Assembly: GCF_004377485.1 (NCBI RefSeq)
Contig: NZ_SNTY01000014.1
Location: 62,001-126,000 of the forward strand
Length of the DNA stretch: 64,000 nt
DNA from: Alkanindiges illinoisensis
GTDB taxonomy: Bacteria; Pseudomonadota; Gammaproteobacteria; Pseudomonadales; Moraxellaceae
Direction: 5' to 3'
Both the position numbers and the translations under genes were made by a program. The notes under the pieces are model-generated. The model had not been told where the DNA came from and did not search any database. It saw only the letters and a program-made list of their open reading frames with translations. This document shows, piece by piece, positions 37,601 through 44,677 of this stretch (its first letter is position 1; each line of letters starts with the position of its first letter).

Positions 37601-38621
37601 TGCTACTCCTGCGGATGACATTTTGTTGCATACCGATGAGCCATTAACTGCCCCGCAAAAGGCACAAAAAACCAATCAGCGCGCCAGCATAGTAACAGGA
37701 AAAACAACCCTGCAAGCTGAGCCTAAGCCAGACAAAGGACTTGCTGCAAAACAGCCTGAAACTAAAGAAATTGAAACAGCACTGTCTCCAATAAAAGTAA
37801 CTCAACCAGAAGCACTGCCATCAATACTACTGACATCAGAAGTAATCTCAGTATCAGAAACCGAACTGGATGAACCTGTGCTGCCATTGTGTTTTAGCTT
37901 CCCGCGCGGTGCCAATGCCGGCGATTGCCTGCATCATATTCTGGAGCAGCTTAATCCCAAACATAAAGAATACTGGCCGCAGGTGTTTGAAAAACAGTTG
38001 CAGAACTTTGCCATTAATGCCCAGCTGGAGCGCTATGGACAACCTGTGGTTGACCTTGAGCACATGGCAGGCTGGTTTACCGATATCCTGCAGGCGCAAT
38101 TGCCAGAAGGTGCCACGCTGGCCAGTCTGGACAGCCAGATTCATGAGTTTGAGTTTCACCTGTCGGTTGCGGACAAACTGGTGGACACCCGGGCCATTGG
38201 GCAGTTACTGGCCCAGCATCAAGTACCGGTAGCGCCACTCAATAGCGTAATGAATGCACGTTACCTGCATGGTTTTATTGACCTGGTGTATGTGCATCAG
38301 GATAAATATTACATTGCCGATTATAAGAGCAATTATCTGGGTGACCAGTATAGTGATTACCAGCCTGCAGCACTGCGTGACAACATGAGTAACTCCAGCT
38401 ACTGGTTGCAGGCGGCACTATACCAGCTGGCCTTGCATCGGTTCCTGAAGCTGCGTTTGCCAGATTATCAGCCTGCACAGCATCTGGGTGGCTCTGTGTA
38501 TTTGTATTTGCGTGGCATGCAGCAGGGTTCTGACCAGAACGGCATCCTGCACTGGCAGGCAAGCGAGGACTTGCTTAATCAACTGGATCATTTGCTAGGG
38601 CAGCATGATCCGTGGCAATAA
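34611..38621 (+). CDS. recB: Exodeoxyribonuclease V subunit beta RecB
   Basis: A 1336-residue 3'-5' helicase and nuclease subunit of RecBCD. Motifs in order are Walker A EASAGTGKTWTLS, ATTFTRAAAAELKLRI (Ia), VDEFQDTN (II), VGDPKQAIYGFRGGD (III), LRFNHRS (IV), MTIHKSKGLEFPIV (V) and RRLIYVALTRA (VI). The C-terminal nuclease has GFIDLVYVHQDKYYIADYKS. Between motifs II and III there is an extra stretch of about 58 residues (35913-36086) that E. coli RecB lacks. A long polar linker (about 1000-1085) precedes the nuclease. The ATG at 34611 is used; a GTG at 34602 in the same frame is also possible. Confidence 0.94.
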   Translation: MNSQVQPQAIIPPTPAIDLGLNGIHLIEASAGTGKTWTLSTLMVRFIVEGEYLTRQIIATTFTRAAAAELKLRIRKRFEDFRSLFHRAIENHAEVLQHMQAEQDWLAVYLLQKLDVGQLNHARNRLQLALDSFDELFVGTLDSFCQKLLNEFAFDSGQHEILQISEQEAEACYQVMHDALRQWRSRQPARIIELLVLTDQLKDVEDYRGSITTVLNFLSAQLQPVEMPVIDWQLFEQTEQQLKQCDWSTLTAFLQPDGEYHSKLVKNRAFSNNAQVFPGILAALQNNLLDYLCQLNADSAEYRWLEGFAKIDGQFKKADDALKQQFISLPACQLLMQVQHCMLHLQDSLEQISQHTHYFVSQMVRQQLPQILSERGETTFSQQMRVLADVLQQDASQSLAQHIQHRYPVALVDEFQDTNFDQDRVIAYIWRQPVQSMNQPAKSPVVLEQDSGRLAAQNALGPGSALLNPRLLEQSSRLASGQDSVQFNPRSCLVLVGDPKQAIYGFRGGDMLTYQRAKTQVIQHGGQQHFLRFNHRSIAPLVSAVDRLFQFNPEFGEQVQYQPVEAGGRNHTELRDGDDINHVPLRLLCVEDQKTEFEQVAWQIIHLLQASHSGQVQIKHHDQFEPISPSHIAVLCRSNSQLDKVQAVLQQAKVPVWRGSRLSIFQTTLAEDIVALMQVMLAPYHEGRLRRALAGSLIGKTLKALVQLEQQPDELARLQGLFFSLGERWYRAGFLAAWQQLSEAFDIWPQLSRQPNAERLVVNLRHLIEVIHQQSEKIQGQHHLLAWLMRQMSQPGQREWELERRLSGEQGVQLMTIHKSKGLEFPIVFVAGLDPAKGGQKSSIIFYEENQQRMLSFSSRNAAQLEAHQQREQAELRRLIYVALTRASMRLYVIAPPAPGKDGKTKDATIKGALYHWLPVAREGWSDPNTLVQDGLFECPQFIYKQLSSHVDIDARPVPSHRVYAWGLTSFSQLSRHQKMLPILVEQSGHQPLSDMVATPADDILLHTDEPLTAPQKAQKTNQRASIVTGKTTLQAEPKPDKGLAAKQPETKEIETALSPIKVTQPEALPSILLTSEVISVSETELDEPVLPLCFSFPRGANAGDCLHHILEQLNPKHKEYWPQVFEKQLQNFAINAQLERYGQPVVDLEHMAGWFTDILQAQLPEGATLASLDSQIHEFEFHLSVADKLVDTRAIGQLLAQHQVPVAPLNSVMNARYLHGFIDLVYVHQDKYYIADYKSNYLGDQYSDYQPAALRDNMSNSSYWLQAALYQLALHRFLKLRLPDYQPAQHLGGSVYLYLRGMQQGSDQNGILHWQASEDLLNQLDHLLGQHDPWQ

Positions 38622-38701
38622 TTAAGCTGCCTGATGGCAAATGGGCAAATATTAAAAGGCTTGTCGTATTTTTAAAAAGCGATAAAACAGGCAGACAAAG
38701 C

Positions 38702-38782
38702 TGTGGATAACTCTGTTGATAACCCTGTGGGTAAGTTTGTGGATAAACCTGTTGATAACCTTGCGGATAAGTCTGTTGATAA
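38702..38782 (+). repeat. Seven DnaA-box-like nonamers at 12-bp period
   Basis: Nonamers of the form TGTKGATAA begin at 38702, 38714, 38726, 38738, 38750, 38762 and 38774, an exact 12-bp period. Units 1 and 4 read TGTGGATAA, the reverse complement of the DnaA box TTATCCACA. The other five (TGTTGATAA three times, TGTGGGTAA, TGCGGATAA) differ by one base. The array overlaps the proposed GTG start of recD and reads there as V-D-N-x repeats. Confidence 0.9.
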
Positions 38783-40454
38783 TATTCAGACAGCTGATGA
38801 GTCTGTAGAAGGCACCTGGTATGCTGCTTTGGCAACCCAGTTAACCCATCTGTATGCTGGGCTTACTAACCTTAAAAAAGATCAATTAAAACAGCTTATT
38901 ATTAATGTTGGGCAGGCACTGGACAATGGCCATACCTGTTTGCTGCTAACACCAGAACACCTAAACTCTGTACAGTTACAGCATCCTTTGATTGTGGATG
39001 AAAAACAGGCCACAACTCAACCAGCACCGCTAGTCAGGGCGGAGGATTATCTATACTTTTATCGACAGTGGCAACAGGAATATCGGCTGGCTGAACAATT
39101 AACACGCATTTTAACAGCTGTTCGGCCAGTAACTGTACAGTTTGAAGCCAGTGAAACGGCTAATGCCCGCCAGCAACAAGCCATTACTCTGGCCGCCAGG
39201 CATTCCTTTAGCCTGATTACTGGCGGGCCAGGCACCGGCAAGACCTATACCCTGGTGAGGATTGTTAAGGCCCTGCAACAGGCCCAGCCGGATTTGCGTA
39301 TTGCACTGGCAGCTCCCACGGGCAAAGCCGCACAGCGCATGCAAAGTGTGCTGGATATTGCTTTTGCTGAATCCGGCATTCAAAGCAGCCAGATTCAAAC
39401 TGCCCAGACCGTGCATCGGCTACTGGGACTGGGCAGCAGCGGCAAGCCCCGTTATCACCAGCGCGCCCCGTTGCCGTATGACCTGATTGTACTGGACGAA
39501 GGCTCCATGCTGGATCTGGCGCTGGGCAGTTTGCTGTTTGATGCCATTGCACCCGGCACCCGGCTGATTATTTTGGGTGATGCCGACCAGCTGGCTGCGG
39601 TGGATGCCGGGGCAGTACTGGCTGACCTGCAGCAAGCCCCGGCCTTGCAGGATCACCAGATTCATTTGCTGGAAAGTAAGCGCTTTAATGCCACGCAAGG
39701 CATTGGCCAACTGGCATCAGCAATTTTGGCGCAGGATATCAAGACGTTCTGGCACACCTTTCACAAGCCTGAAAACCAGTCCATTTTAAAACACATTAAT
39801 CCTGAACCTTTAAGCGACCAGCAACTGTTTGACCAGTTATGGCAGGGCTTTTTACCCTATGTTGACGCGCTGCAAAACGGACAATCGGTGCAACAATTGT
39901 TTGCGGTATTTGATCAGTACCGGATTTTAACAGCCATGCGCTCAGGCCGACTTGGGGTAAAGCGCATCAATCAGGAAATGTCACGTCGGCTGCAACTGGC
40001 ACTTACCCAGACGGTTGGCTTTAGTGAATGGTTTACTGGCCGCCCGGTAATGATGAGCCGCAACGATTATGGCCTGCAACTGTCCAATGGTGATATTGGC
40101 CTATGTCTGGCGGATCATAGTGGCAAGTGGCAGGTGCATTTTGCGCATTTAAGCCAGCCTATTGCAGTTACCCGGTTGCCATTGCATGACATCAGCACTG
40201 CGTTTGCCATGACCGTGCATAAATCTCAGGGTTCAGAGTTTAACCGGGTGGCTGTCGTACTGGAAAATGCTGCACAAAATCTGTTAAGCCGCGAACTGCT
40301 GTACACTGCTGTGACCCGTGCCAAGCAACAGGTTGACTTGTGGAGTGAACCGGCTGCTGCCGAACAGGCGTTACACAACAGGCTGGTTCGTCACACAGGA
40401 TTACAGCGACAAGTGCAAAAACACATAATTGCACTCAACTGTGAACAAAAGTAG
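38703..40454 (+). CDS. recD: Exodeoxyribonuclease V subunit alpha RecD
   Basis: A 583-residue 5'-3' helicase subunit of RecBCD. Motifs are Walker A ITGGPGTGKTYTLVRI near residue 175, LAAPTGKAAQRMQ, VLDEGSMLDLAL (II), LGDADQLAAVDAGAVLADL (III), and the C-terminal AFAMTVHKSQGSEF and LLYTAVTRAKQQV. The first 27 or so residues come from a 12-bp repeat array (V-D-N-x units) and match nothing in other RecD proteins. No ATG lies upstream before a TAA; the start is GTG at 38703, or a later GTG at 38727 or 38739, or TTG further in. No strong ribosome site precedes any of them, so translation may depend on coupling with recB. Confidence 0.92.
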   Translation: MDNSVDNPVGKFVDKPVDNLADKSVDNIQTADESVEGTWYAALATQLTHLYAGLTNLKKDQLKQLIINVGQALDNGHTCLLLTPEHLNSVQLQHPLIVDEKQATTQPAPLVRAEDYLYFYRQWQQEYRLAEQLTRILTAVRPVTVQFEASETANARQQQAITLAARHSFSLITGGPGTGKTYTLVRIVKALQQAQPDLRIALAAPTGKAAQRMQSVLDIAFAESGIQSSQIQTAQTVHRLLGLGSSGKPRYHQRAPLPYDLIVLDEGSMLDLALGSLLFDAIAPGTRLIILGDADQLAAVDAGAVLADLQQAPALQDHQIHLLESKRFNATQGIGQLASAILAQDIKTFWHTFHKPENQSILKHINPEPLSDQQLFDQLWQGFLPYVDALQNGQSVQQLFAVFDQYRILTAMRSGRLGVKRINQEMSRRLQLALTQTVGFSEWFTGRPVMMSRNDYGLQLSNGDIGLCLADHSGKWQVHFAHLSQPIAVTRLPLHDISTAFAMTVHKSQGSEFNRVAVVLENAAQNLLSRELLYTAVTRAKQQVDLWSEPAAAEQALHNRLVRHTGLQRQVQKHIIALNCEQK

Positions 40455-40461
40455 ACATCAT

Positions 40462-40479
40462 TGTGAGCAAATGCTCACA
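40462..40479 (+). promoter_or_regulatory. GacA-type upstream activating site
   Basis: TGTGAGCAAATGCTCACA is a palindrome with the TGTNAG-N6-CTNACA form of GacA sites. It precedes the candidate RNA at 40515-40699. It is one base per arm away from the consensus TGTAAG-N6-CTTACA. A CRP site is less likely because the half-sites are 8, not 6, bases apart. Confidence 0.6.
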
Positions 40480-40514
40480 CTAGATACATCTTTTAACCTC
40501 TGTAGACTGATCAG

Positions 40515-40699
40515 TCTATTTGCGATGATGGCAGCACGATAAGTTGCTGGCAAGGAGCGCTGGTAAAGCACCATAACGATCAGAATATGGTTGGGAAACC
40601 TGCAAGCTTAAAGGAACTAAGTCAATAATAAAGAAACCGTTTTATACAGCCGCATAAGCCCGGAAGGTGAAATTAAGCCTGTGGGCTTTTCTTTTTTTC
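40515..40699 (+). ncRNA. Candidate Rsm/Csr-type regulatory RNA (first copy)
   Basis: The gap between recD and the hemerythrin gene has no gene but a complete RNA layout: a GacA-type palindrome (40462-40479), a promoter-sized spacer with the 16-bp palindrome TAGACTGATCAGTCTA (40503-40518), about 155 bases with four GGA motifs (AAGGAGC, GGGAAAC, AAGGAAC, CCGGAAGG), and a strong terminator (40675-40699). RNAs of this family bind CsrA/RsmA through unpaired GGA loops and relieve translational repression. The number of GGA motifs is low for the family, so this copy is less certain than the one near 57.7 kb. The 5' end is estimated. Confidence 0.55.
40675..40699 (+). terminator. rho-independent terminator of the candidate RNA
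   Basis: AAGCC (40675-40679) and GGCTT (40684-40688) with loop TGTG, followed by TT, C and seven T residues. Confidence 0.8.
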
Positions 40700-40861
40700 T
40701 GTATTTCAATATAAAACAATCAGGCTTTGCGCCATAACCATTCATTTCGCCGATAAAATTTACAAACCATCAAACACTGCATGCATTTTTGCAACACGCC
40801 CAGCAAGATCAATAAGTTATTTTAAGTTGAAAATTAACTCATGCATAAAAAGGTGTTAGCC

Positions 40862-41314
40862 ATGAATATTTTTGAAGCCCTGCGCCAAAGTCACGAAGTG
40901 CAACGTCAATTGGGCGCACAATTATTACAAACTCACGGGGCCAGTGAAGAACGCGATGAAATTTTCAAGCAATACAAAATTGAGCTGGAAGCGCATGAAA
41001 CTGCGGAAGAGCGCTATTTTTACGTACCTTTGCTCATGGATGATAATGGCGTAGATTTAACCCGGCATGCCTTATCCGAGCACCATAAAATTGATGAATA
41101 CATTGAAGAGCTGGAGCAGGCTGACCAGACCACCTCATCGTGGATGGCCACCGCCAAAAAACTGGTTGAGCAGGTGCATCATCATTTATCAGAAGAAGAA
41201 CACCGTTTTTTCCAGATGTCGGGCAAGATTCTAACTGAACAGCAAAAACAGGAACTGGCTGAACAATATTTTGCAGAATTTGAGCGCCAGAAAGAAAAAT
41301 ACGCGGCAGCCTAA
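40862..41314 (+). CDS. Hemerythrin domain-containing protein
   Basis: A 150-residue four-helix protein of the HHE cation-binding family, which holds a diiron centre and senses or stores oxygen or nitric oxide, or repairs iron centres. Candidate ligands are His in EALRQSHEVQRQ, ELEAHETAEE, LSEHHKIDEYIEEL and VHHHLSEEEHRFF. No signal peptide. The ATG at 40862 with AAGGTG 10 bases upstream is preferred to the ATG at 40841, which lacks a ribosome site. It is followed on the same strand by a catalase-family gene, which suggests a small oxidative-stress pair. Confidence 0.88.
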   Translation: MNIFEALRQSHEVQRQLGAQLLQTHGASEERDEIFKQYKIELEAHETAEERYFYVPLLMDDNGVDLTRHALSEHHKIDEYIEELEQADQTTSSWMATAKKLVEQVHHHLSEEEHRFFQMSGKILTEQQKQELAEQYFAEFERQKEKYAAA

Positions 41315-41437
41315 GCCTCAGTTAGAGCTATCACAACAGGACAGTTTCCTTAAAGCCGCTAAAGTTTTGGGAAACTTGTCGTTTTTATTTGTCTATTCCA
41401 GCCAGTATTTATATCAGACCCTACCAGCGAGCCTGTC

Positions 41438-42526
41438 ATGTCCTACTATCCCTATACGCCTGATGTTGAAGTCAAAGCCAGTGACGAAGATGAGCTGATT
41501 AATAAAATCGTAGAATCCATGGCGCGGGTTAACACCCGTGCTTTTGACCATCACCGCCATGCCACCCGTGACGCGCATGCCAAAAGCCATGGCATTGTGA
41601 TTGGCCATCTGGAGGTGTATGACAATCTGCCGGAACATCTGGCACAGGGCTTGTTTGCCAAGGCTGGCCGTTATCCAGTAGTGATTCGCCTATCCAGTGC
41701 CTTTGGCCATATCAAGGATGACCGCATTCCCACAGCGTATGGTATGGCAGTCAAGGTCATTGGCGTCGAAGGCGAAAAAATTCTGCCAGAGCATCAAAAC
41801 GATGTAACACAGGATTTTTTAATGGTGAATCATCCAGTGATTCCATTTGGTCATGTAAAAGCCTACTGGAAAATGCAGCACATGGCCGAAAAATATGATG
41901 AGTCACCCGACCTGGTAAAGCAAATTGGTGATTCACTGGCCAAACCAGTCAGTACGGTGGCAGGCTTGCTGGCACACACCAATTCACCATTAAAGAAACT
42001 CGGCACGCCGCCTGTGCATATTCTGGGACAAACATTTTATAGTATGGCTGCCATTCGTTATGGTCGCTATATTGCCAAGATTAGTGCTGCACCGTTGTCG
42101 CCAGAAGTTGCTGCGCTGGTTGGGCAAAGTGTGGATATTACTGACCGGCCTTCCGGCATGCGTGATCTGGTGGTAGATTTCTTTAGCCGTTCAGGCGCGG
42201 AATACGAATTGCGCGCGCAATTATGTACCAATCCGGCAGATATGCCGATTGAAGATGCTTCAATTGAATGGGATGAAAATAAGTCACCGTATCAGCCAAT
42301 TGGCAAAGTTGTGATTCCCCCGCAGGATGCCTATAGTCCGGCGCGCCGTGTGTATGGTGATGATGTATTGTCATTTAATCCATGGCACTGCCTCAAAGAA
42401 CATCAGCCGCTGGGTTCTATCAATCGGGTGCGTATCCCCGCTTATGCACGTTCCAGCATGTTCCGCCATGAAATGAATGTGCAGCCGCGTAAAGAGCCAA
42501 GAGATATTGGCGAAGTGCCGGATTAG
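41438..42526 (+). CDS. Catalase family protein
   Basis: A 362-residue member of the small catalase-related heme family (SrpA/YwhE-like). It keeps HGIVIGHLEVYDNLPEHLAQG, VIRLSSAFGHIKDDRIPTAYGMAVKV, TQDFLMVNHPVIPF and, near the C-terminus, FNPWHCLKEHQPLGSINRVR. It is shorter than true catalases (about 480 residues or more), and the canonical R-x-F-x-Y heme-ligand motif is not obvious, so peroxidase or hydroperoxide-related activity is as likely as catalase activity. No signal peptide. It lies 123 bases after the hemerythrin gene. Confidence 0.85.
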   Translation: MSYYPYTPDVEVKASDEDELINKIVESMARVNTRAFDHHRHATRDAHAKSHGIVIGHLEVYDNLPEHLAQGLFAKAGRYPVVIRLSSAFGHIKDDRIPTAYGMAVKVIGVEGEKILPEHQNDVTQDFLMVNHPVIPFGHVKAYWKMQHMAEKYDESPDLVKQIGDSLAKPVSTVAGLLAHTNSPLKKLGTPPVHILGQTFYSMAAIRYGRYIAKISAAPLSPEVAALVGQSVDITDRPSGMRDLVVDFFSRSGAEYELRAQLCTNPADMPIEDASIEWDENKSPYQPIGKVVIPPQDAYSPARRVYGDDVLSFNPWHCLKEHQPLGSINRVRIPAYARSSMFRHEMNVQPRKEPRDIGEVPD

Positions 42527-42636
42527 TTTTTAATATTTCTTTTAAAGAATTATTTATTTCATGGTGGATAAGCTTTTTATTTATTGAAAAGAGTGAAATT
42601 ATATGCATCGATATTAAACTAATAAAAGGAATATAA

Positions 42637-43272
42637 ATGAACAGATTTAGAGTTTATATTTTTCTGGTGAGTTCATTTCCAATGTTTTGCGAAGCTGTTC
42701 CACTGGCAAGCGCCACAATACAACAACCAAGACAAGTCCAAGTTTTTGAAAATCTGGCACGCCAGGCTATTTACCAAGGCAACATTCAAAAAGCTGTTTC
42801 TTATTATCGGGATGCTCTTACTGCTCATATATTGTCTGAGAGTGATGATGAAGAGCAATTTATGAAACTTTTTAATCAATATGGAGAGACTTATGCAAGG
42901 ATTGGTGTATTTAGTCTTAAAGAGCAATGGATTAATGATGAAAATTTATTGAAGCTGTTAGCAAACAAAGCTTTAAACGATAAGAATTATGCTTTAGCCC
43001 AAATGGTGCACGGATTGATGCTATTTTATGGTGAAAAAAGATTTGCAAGTGAAAAAGAAGATATTCATTATTCAATGTTACGTGTCAATCCTATAAAACC
43101 AAATTGCCATTCCACTAATAATAATTTAAATAAATCATTTACAGAGCCAACTAAAGAAAAATGTGAAACACAGAGAAATTTTTATCAAAAAATTCAAAAG
43201 CATATTACTCCAGAGCTTATAGAATATCGGAAATTTGAAATTAATTTTTATAATAAAGTGATAGGTCTATGA
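42637..43272 (+). CDS. Exported protein of unknown function
   Basis: A 211-residue protein with a probable signal peptide (FRVYIFLVSSFPMFCEAVPLASA). The next 90 residues have helical pairs that look like one or two TPR-type units (VFENLARQAIYQGNIQKAVSYYRDAL and FMKLFNQYGETYARIG, later ALNDKNYALAQMVHGLML). The C-terminal part is Asn-, Lys- and Cys-containing and AT-rich in codons. AAAGGA gives a good ribosome site. No family recognised. Base composition is lower in GC than the flanking catalase and serA genes, so it may be acquired. Confidence 0.6.
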   Translation: MNRFRVYIFLVSSFPMFCEAVPLASATIQQPRQVQVFENLARQAIYQGNIQKAVSYYRDALTAHILSESDDEEQFMKLFNQYGETYARIGVFSLKEQWINDENLLKLLANKALNDKNYALAQMVHGLMLFYGEKRFASEKEDIHYSMLRVNPIKPNCHSTNNNLNKSFTEPTKEKCETQRNFYQKIQKHITPELIEYRKFEINFYNKVIGL

Positions 43273-43291
43273 CTATATTTATTGGCAAAAT

Positions 43292-43324
43292 AAAAAGCCC
43301 CATCAAACTGACAGGGCCTTTTTT
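43292..43324. terminator. bidirectional terminator between convergent genes
   Basis: AAAAAGCCC and GGGCCTTTTTT pair with one bulged C around a 13-base loop. A- and T-runs flank both sides, so it can serve both the gene ending at 43272 and serA. Confidence 0.7.
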
Positions 43325-43343
43325 AGAACTAAACTAAAATAAC

Positions 43344-44576
43344 TTAGTACAGCACACGTACGCGAATGGTGCCGTCTACAGTTTGTAGGGCTTCCAGCGC
43401 TGCTTCAGACGCGCCTGCATCGACGTCCATCACCAGATAACCCACATCACCTTTGGTCATTAGGCTTTGCGCCGCAATGTTAATGTGTTGCGCAGCAAAC
43501 AACTGGTTTACTGCTGACAAAACACCGGGAACGTTTTTATGGATGTGCAGCAGGCGATGCGTACCTTCCTGTTGTGGAATCGCCACTTCAGGGAAATTCA
43601 CCGCAGTAATGGTTGCACCGGCATCGGAATACCGTACAAATTTTTCAGCCACTTCCAGACCAATGTTGGCCTGTGCTTCTTGTGTAGAACCACCAATGTG
43701 CGGCGTCAGAATGACATTGTCAAAGGCACGCAGCGGCGACAGGAATTCTTCATCGTTGGCTTTGGGCTCTTTGGGGAATACATCAATGGCAGCGCCATTT
43801 AAGTGGCCAGACTGAATGGCAGCGGCCAGATCATCAATTTCCACACAGGTACCACGGGCGGCATTGATAAAAATGGCGCCTTTTTTCATTTGCGCAAACT
43901 GTTCGGCACGCATCATGTTTTTGGTTGATGGCAGCTCAGGCACATGCAGGGACACCACATCAGACTGTGCCAGCAGTTCTTCCATGCTGCCCACCTGACG
44001 CGCATTACCCAAAGGTAATTTAGTAATCACGTCAAAGTAAATGACTTTCATTCCAAGGCTTTCAGCCAGTACGGAAAGCTGGGTGCCAATCGAGCCATAG
44101 CCCACAATCCCTAAGGTTTTGCCACGTGCTTCATAGGAGCCTTCGGCAGATTTTGACCAGCCACCGCGATGCACCAGTGCATTTTTTTCTGGAATGCCAC
44201 GCAATAACAGAATCAACTGGCCCAGCACAAGTTCGGCCACCGAGCGGGTATTGGAATACGGTGCATTAAATACCGGAATACCGCGTACCAGCGCTGCATC
44301 CAGATTCACCTGATTGGTGCCAATACAAAAACAGCCAATGGCAATGAGTTTATTGGCCGCTTCCAGCACTTTTTCGGTAATCTGAGTACGCGAGCGAATA
44401 CCGATAAAATGCGCATCCTTGATGGCTTCAATCAAAGCATCTTCATCAAGCGCTGTTTTACGGTAATCAATGTTGCTGTAACCAGCCGCATGGAGAACAT
44501 CGAGGGCGTTCTGGTGTACGCCTTCAAGCAGCAGAAAACGAATTTTATCTTTTTGCAGGGAAAGTTGTTGGCTCAT
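43344..44576 (-). CDS. serA: D-3-phosphoglycerate dehydrogenase
   Basis: A 410-residue NAD-dependent dehydrogenase, first step of serine synthesis. Features: substrate-domain start LLLEGVHQNALDVL, VRGIPVFNAPYSNTRSVAEL, the nucleotide loop GIVGYGSIGTQLSVL, FINAARGTCVEIDDL, and the catalytic NVILTPHIGGSTQEAQ. A C-terminal ACT domain (about 340-410) for serine feedback starts at LLHIHKNVPGVLSAVNQLF. The ATG at 44576 has GGAG upstream; a longer start adds hydrophobic residues not seen in the family. It is divergent from a D-2-hydroxyglutarate dehydrogenase-like gene, which fits removal of the D-2-hydroxyglutarate that SerA can make. Confidence 0.95.
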   Translation of the reverse strand: MSQQLSLQKDKIRFLLLEGVHQNALDVLHAAGYSNIDYRKTALDEDALIEAIKDAHFIGIRSRTQITEKVLEAANKLIAIGCFCIGTNQVNLDAALVRGIPVFNAPYSNTRSVAELVLGQLILLLRGIPEKNALVHRGGWSKSAEGSYEARGKTLGIVGYGSIGTQLSVLAESLGMKVIYFDVITKLPLGNARQVGSMEELLAQSDVVSLHVPELPSTKNMMRAEQFAQMKKGAIFINAARGTCVEIDDLAAAIQSGHLNGAAIDVFPKEPKANDEEFLSPLRAFDNVILTPHIGGSTQEAQANIGLEVAEKFVRYSDAGATITAVNFPEVAIPQQEGTHRLLHIHKNVPGVLSAVNQLFAAQHINIAAQSLMTKGDVGYLVMDVDAGASEAALEALQTVDGTIRVRVLY

Positions 44577-44677
44577 GCCGGCTCCACAAAACCAAAAAAG
44601 TGTAAAGGCCAAAAATCAAGCCGTATATGATAGCATATTGCAATAAAGTCTGCTTTTTTTCTTAAGGGTCGTTTGAC

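Noticed and set aside
38702-38782. CRISPR-like array or chromosomal origin
   Set aside because: The unit is 12 bp with no unique spacers, so it is not CRISPR. No AT-rich unwinding region or dnaA/dnaN genes lie nearby, so oriC is unsupported.
38575-38835. Minus-strand frame with Y-P-Q-G-Y-Q-Q repeats opposite the recD start
   Set aside because: It is the antisense reading of the 12-bp array. The repeat makes it look protein-like, but recD codes on the other strand.
40462-40479. CRP/Vfr site
   Set aside because: The half-sites TGTGA and TCACA are 8 bases apart instead of 6. The GacA-type reading and the RNA downstream fit better.
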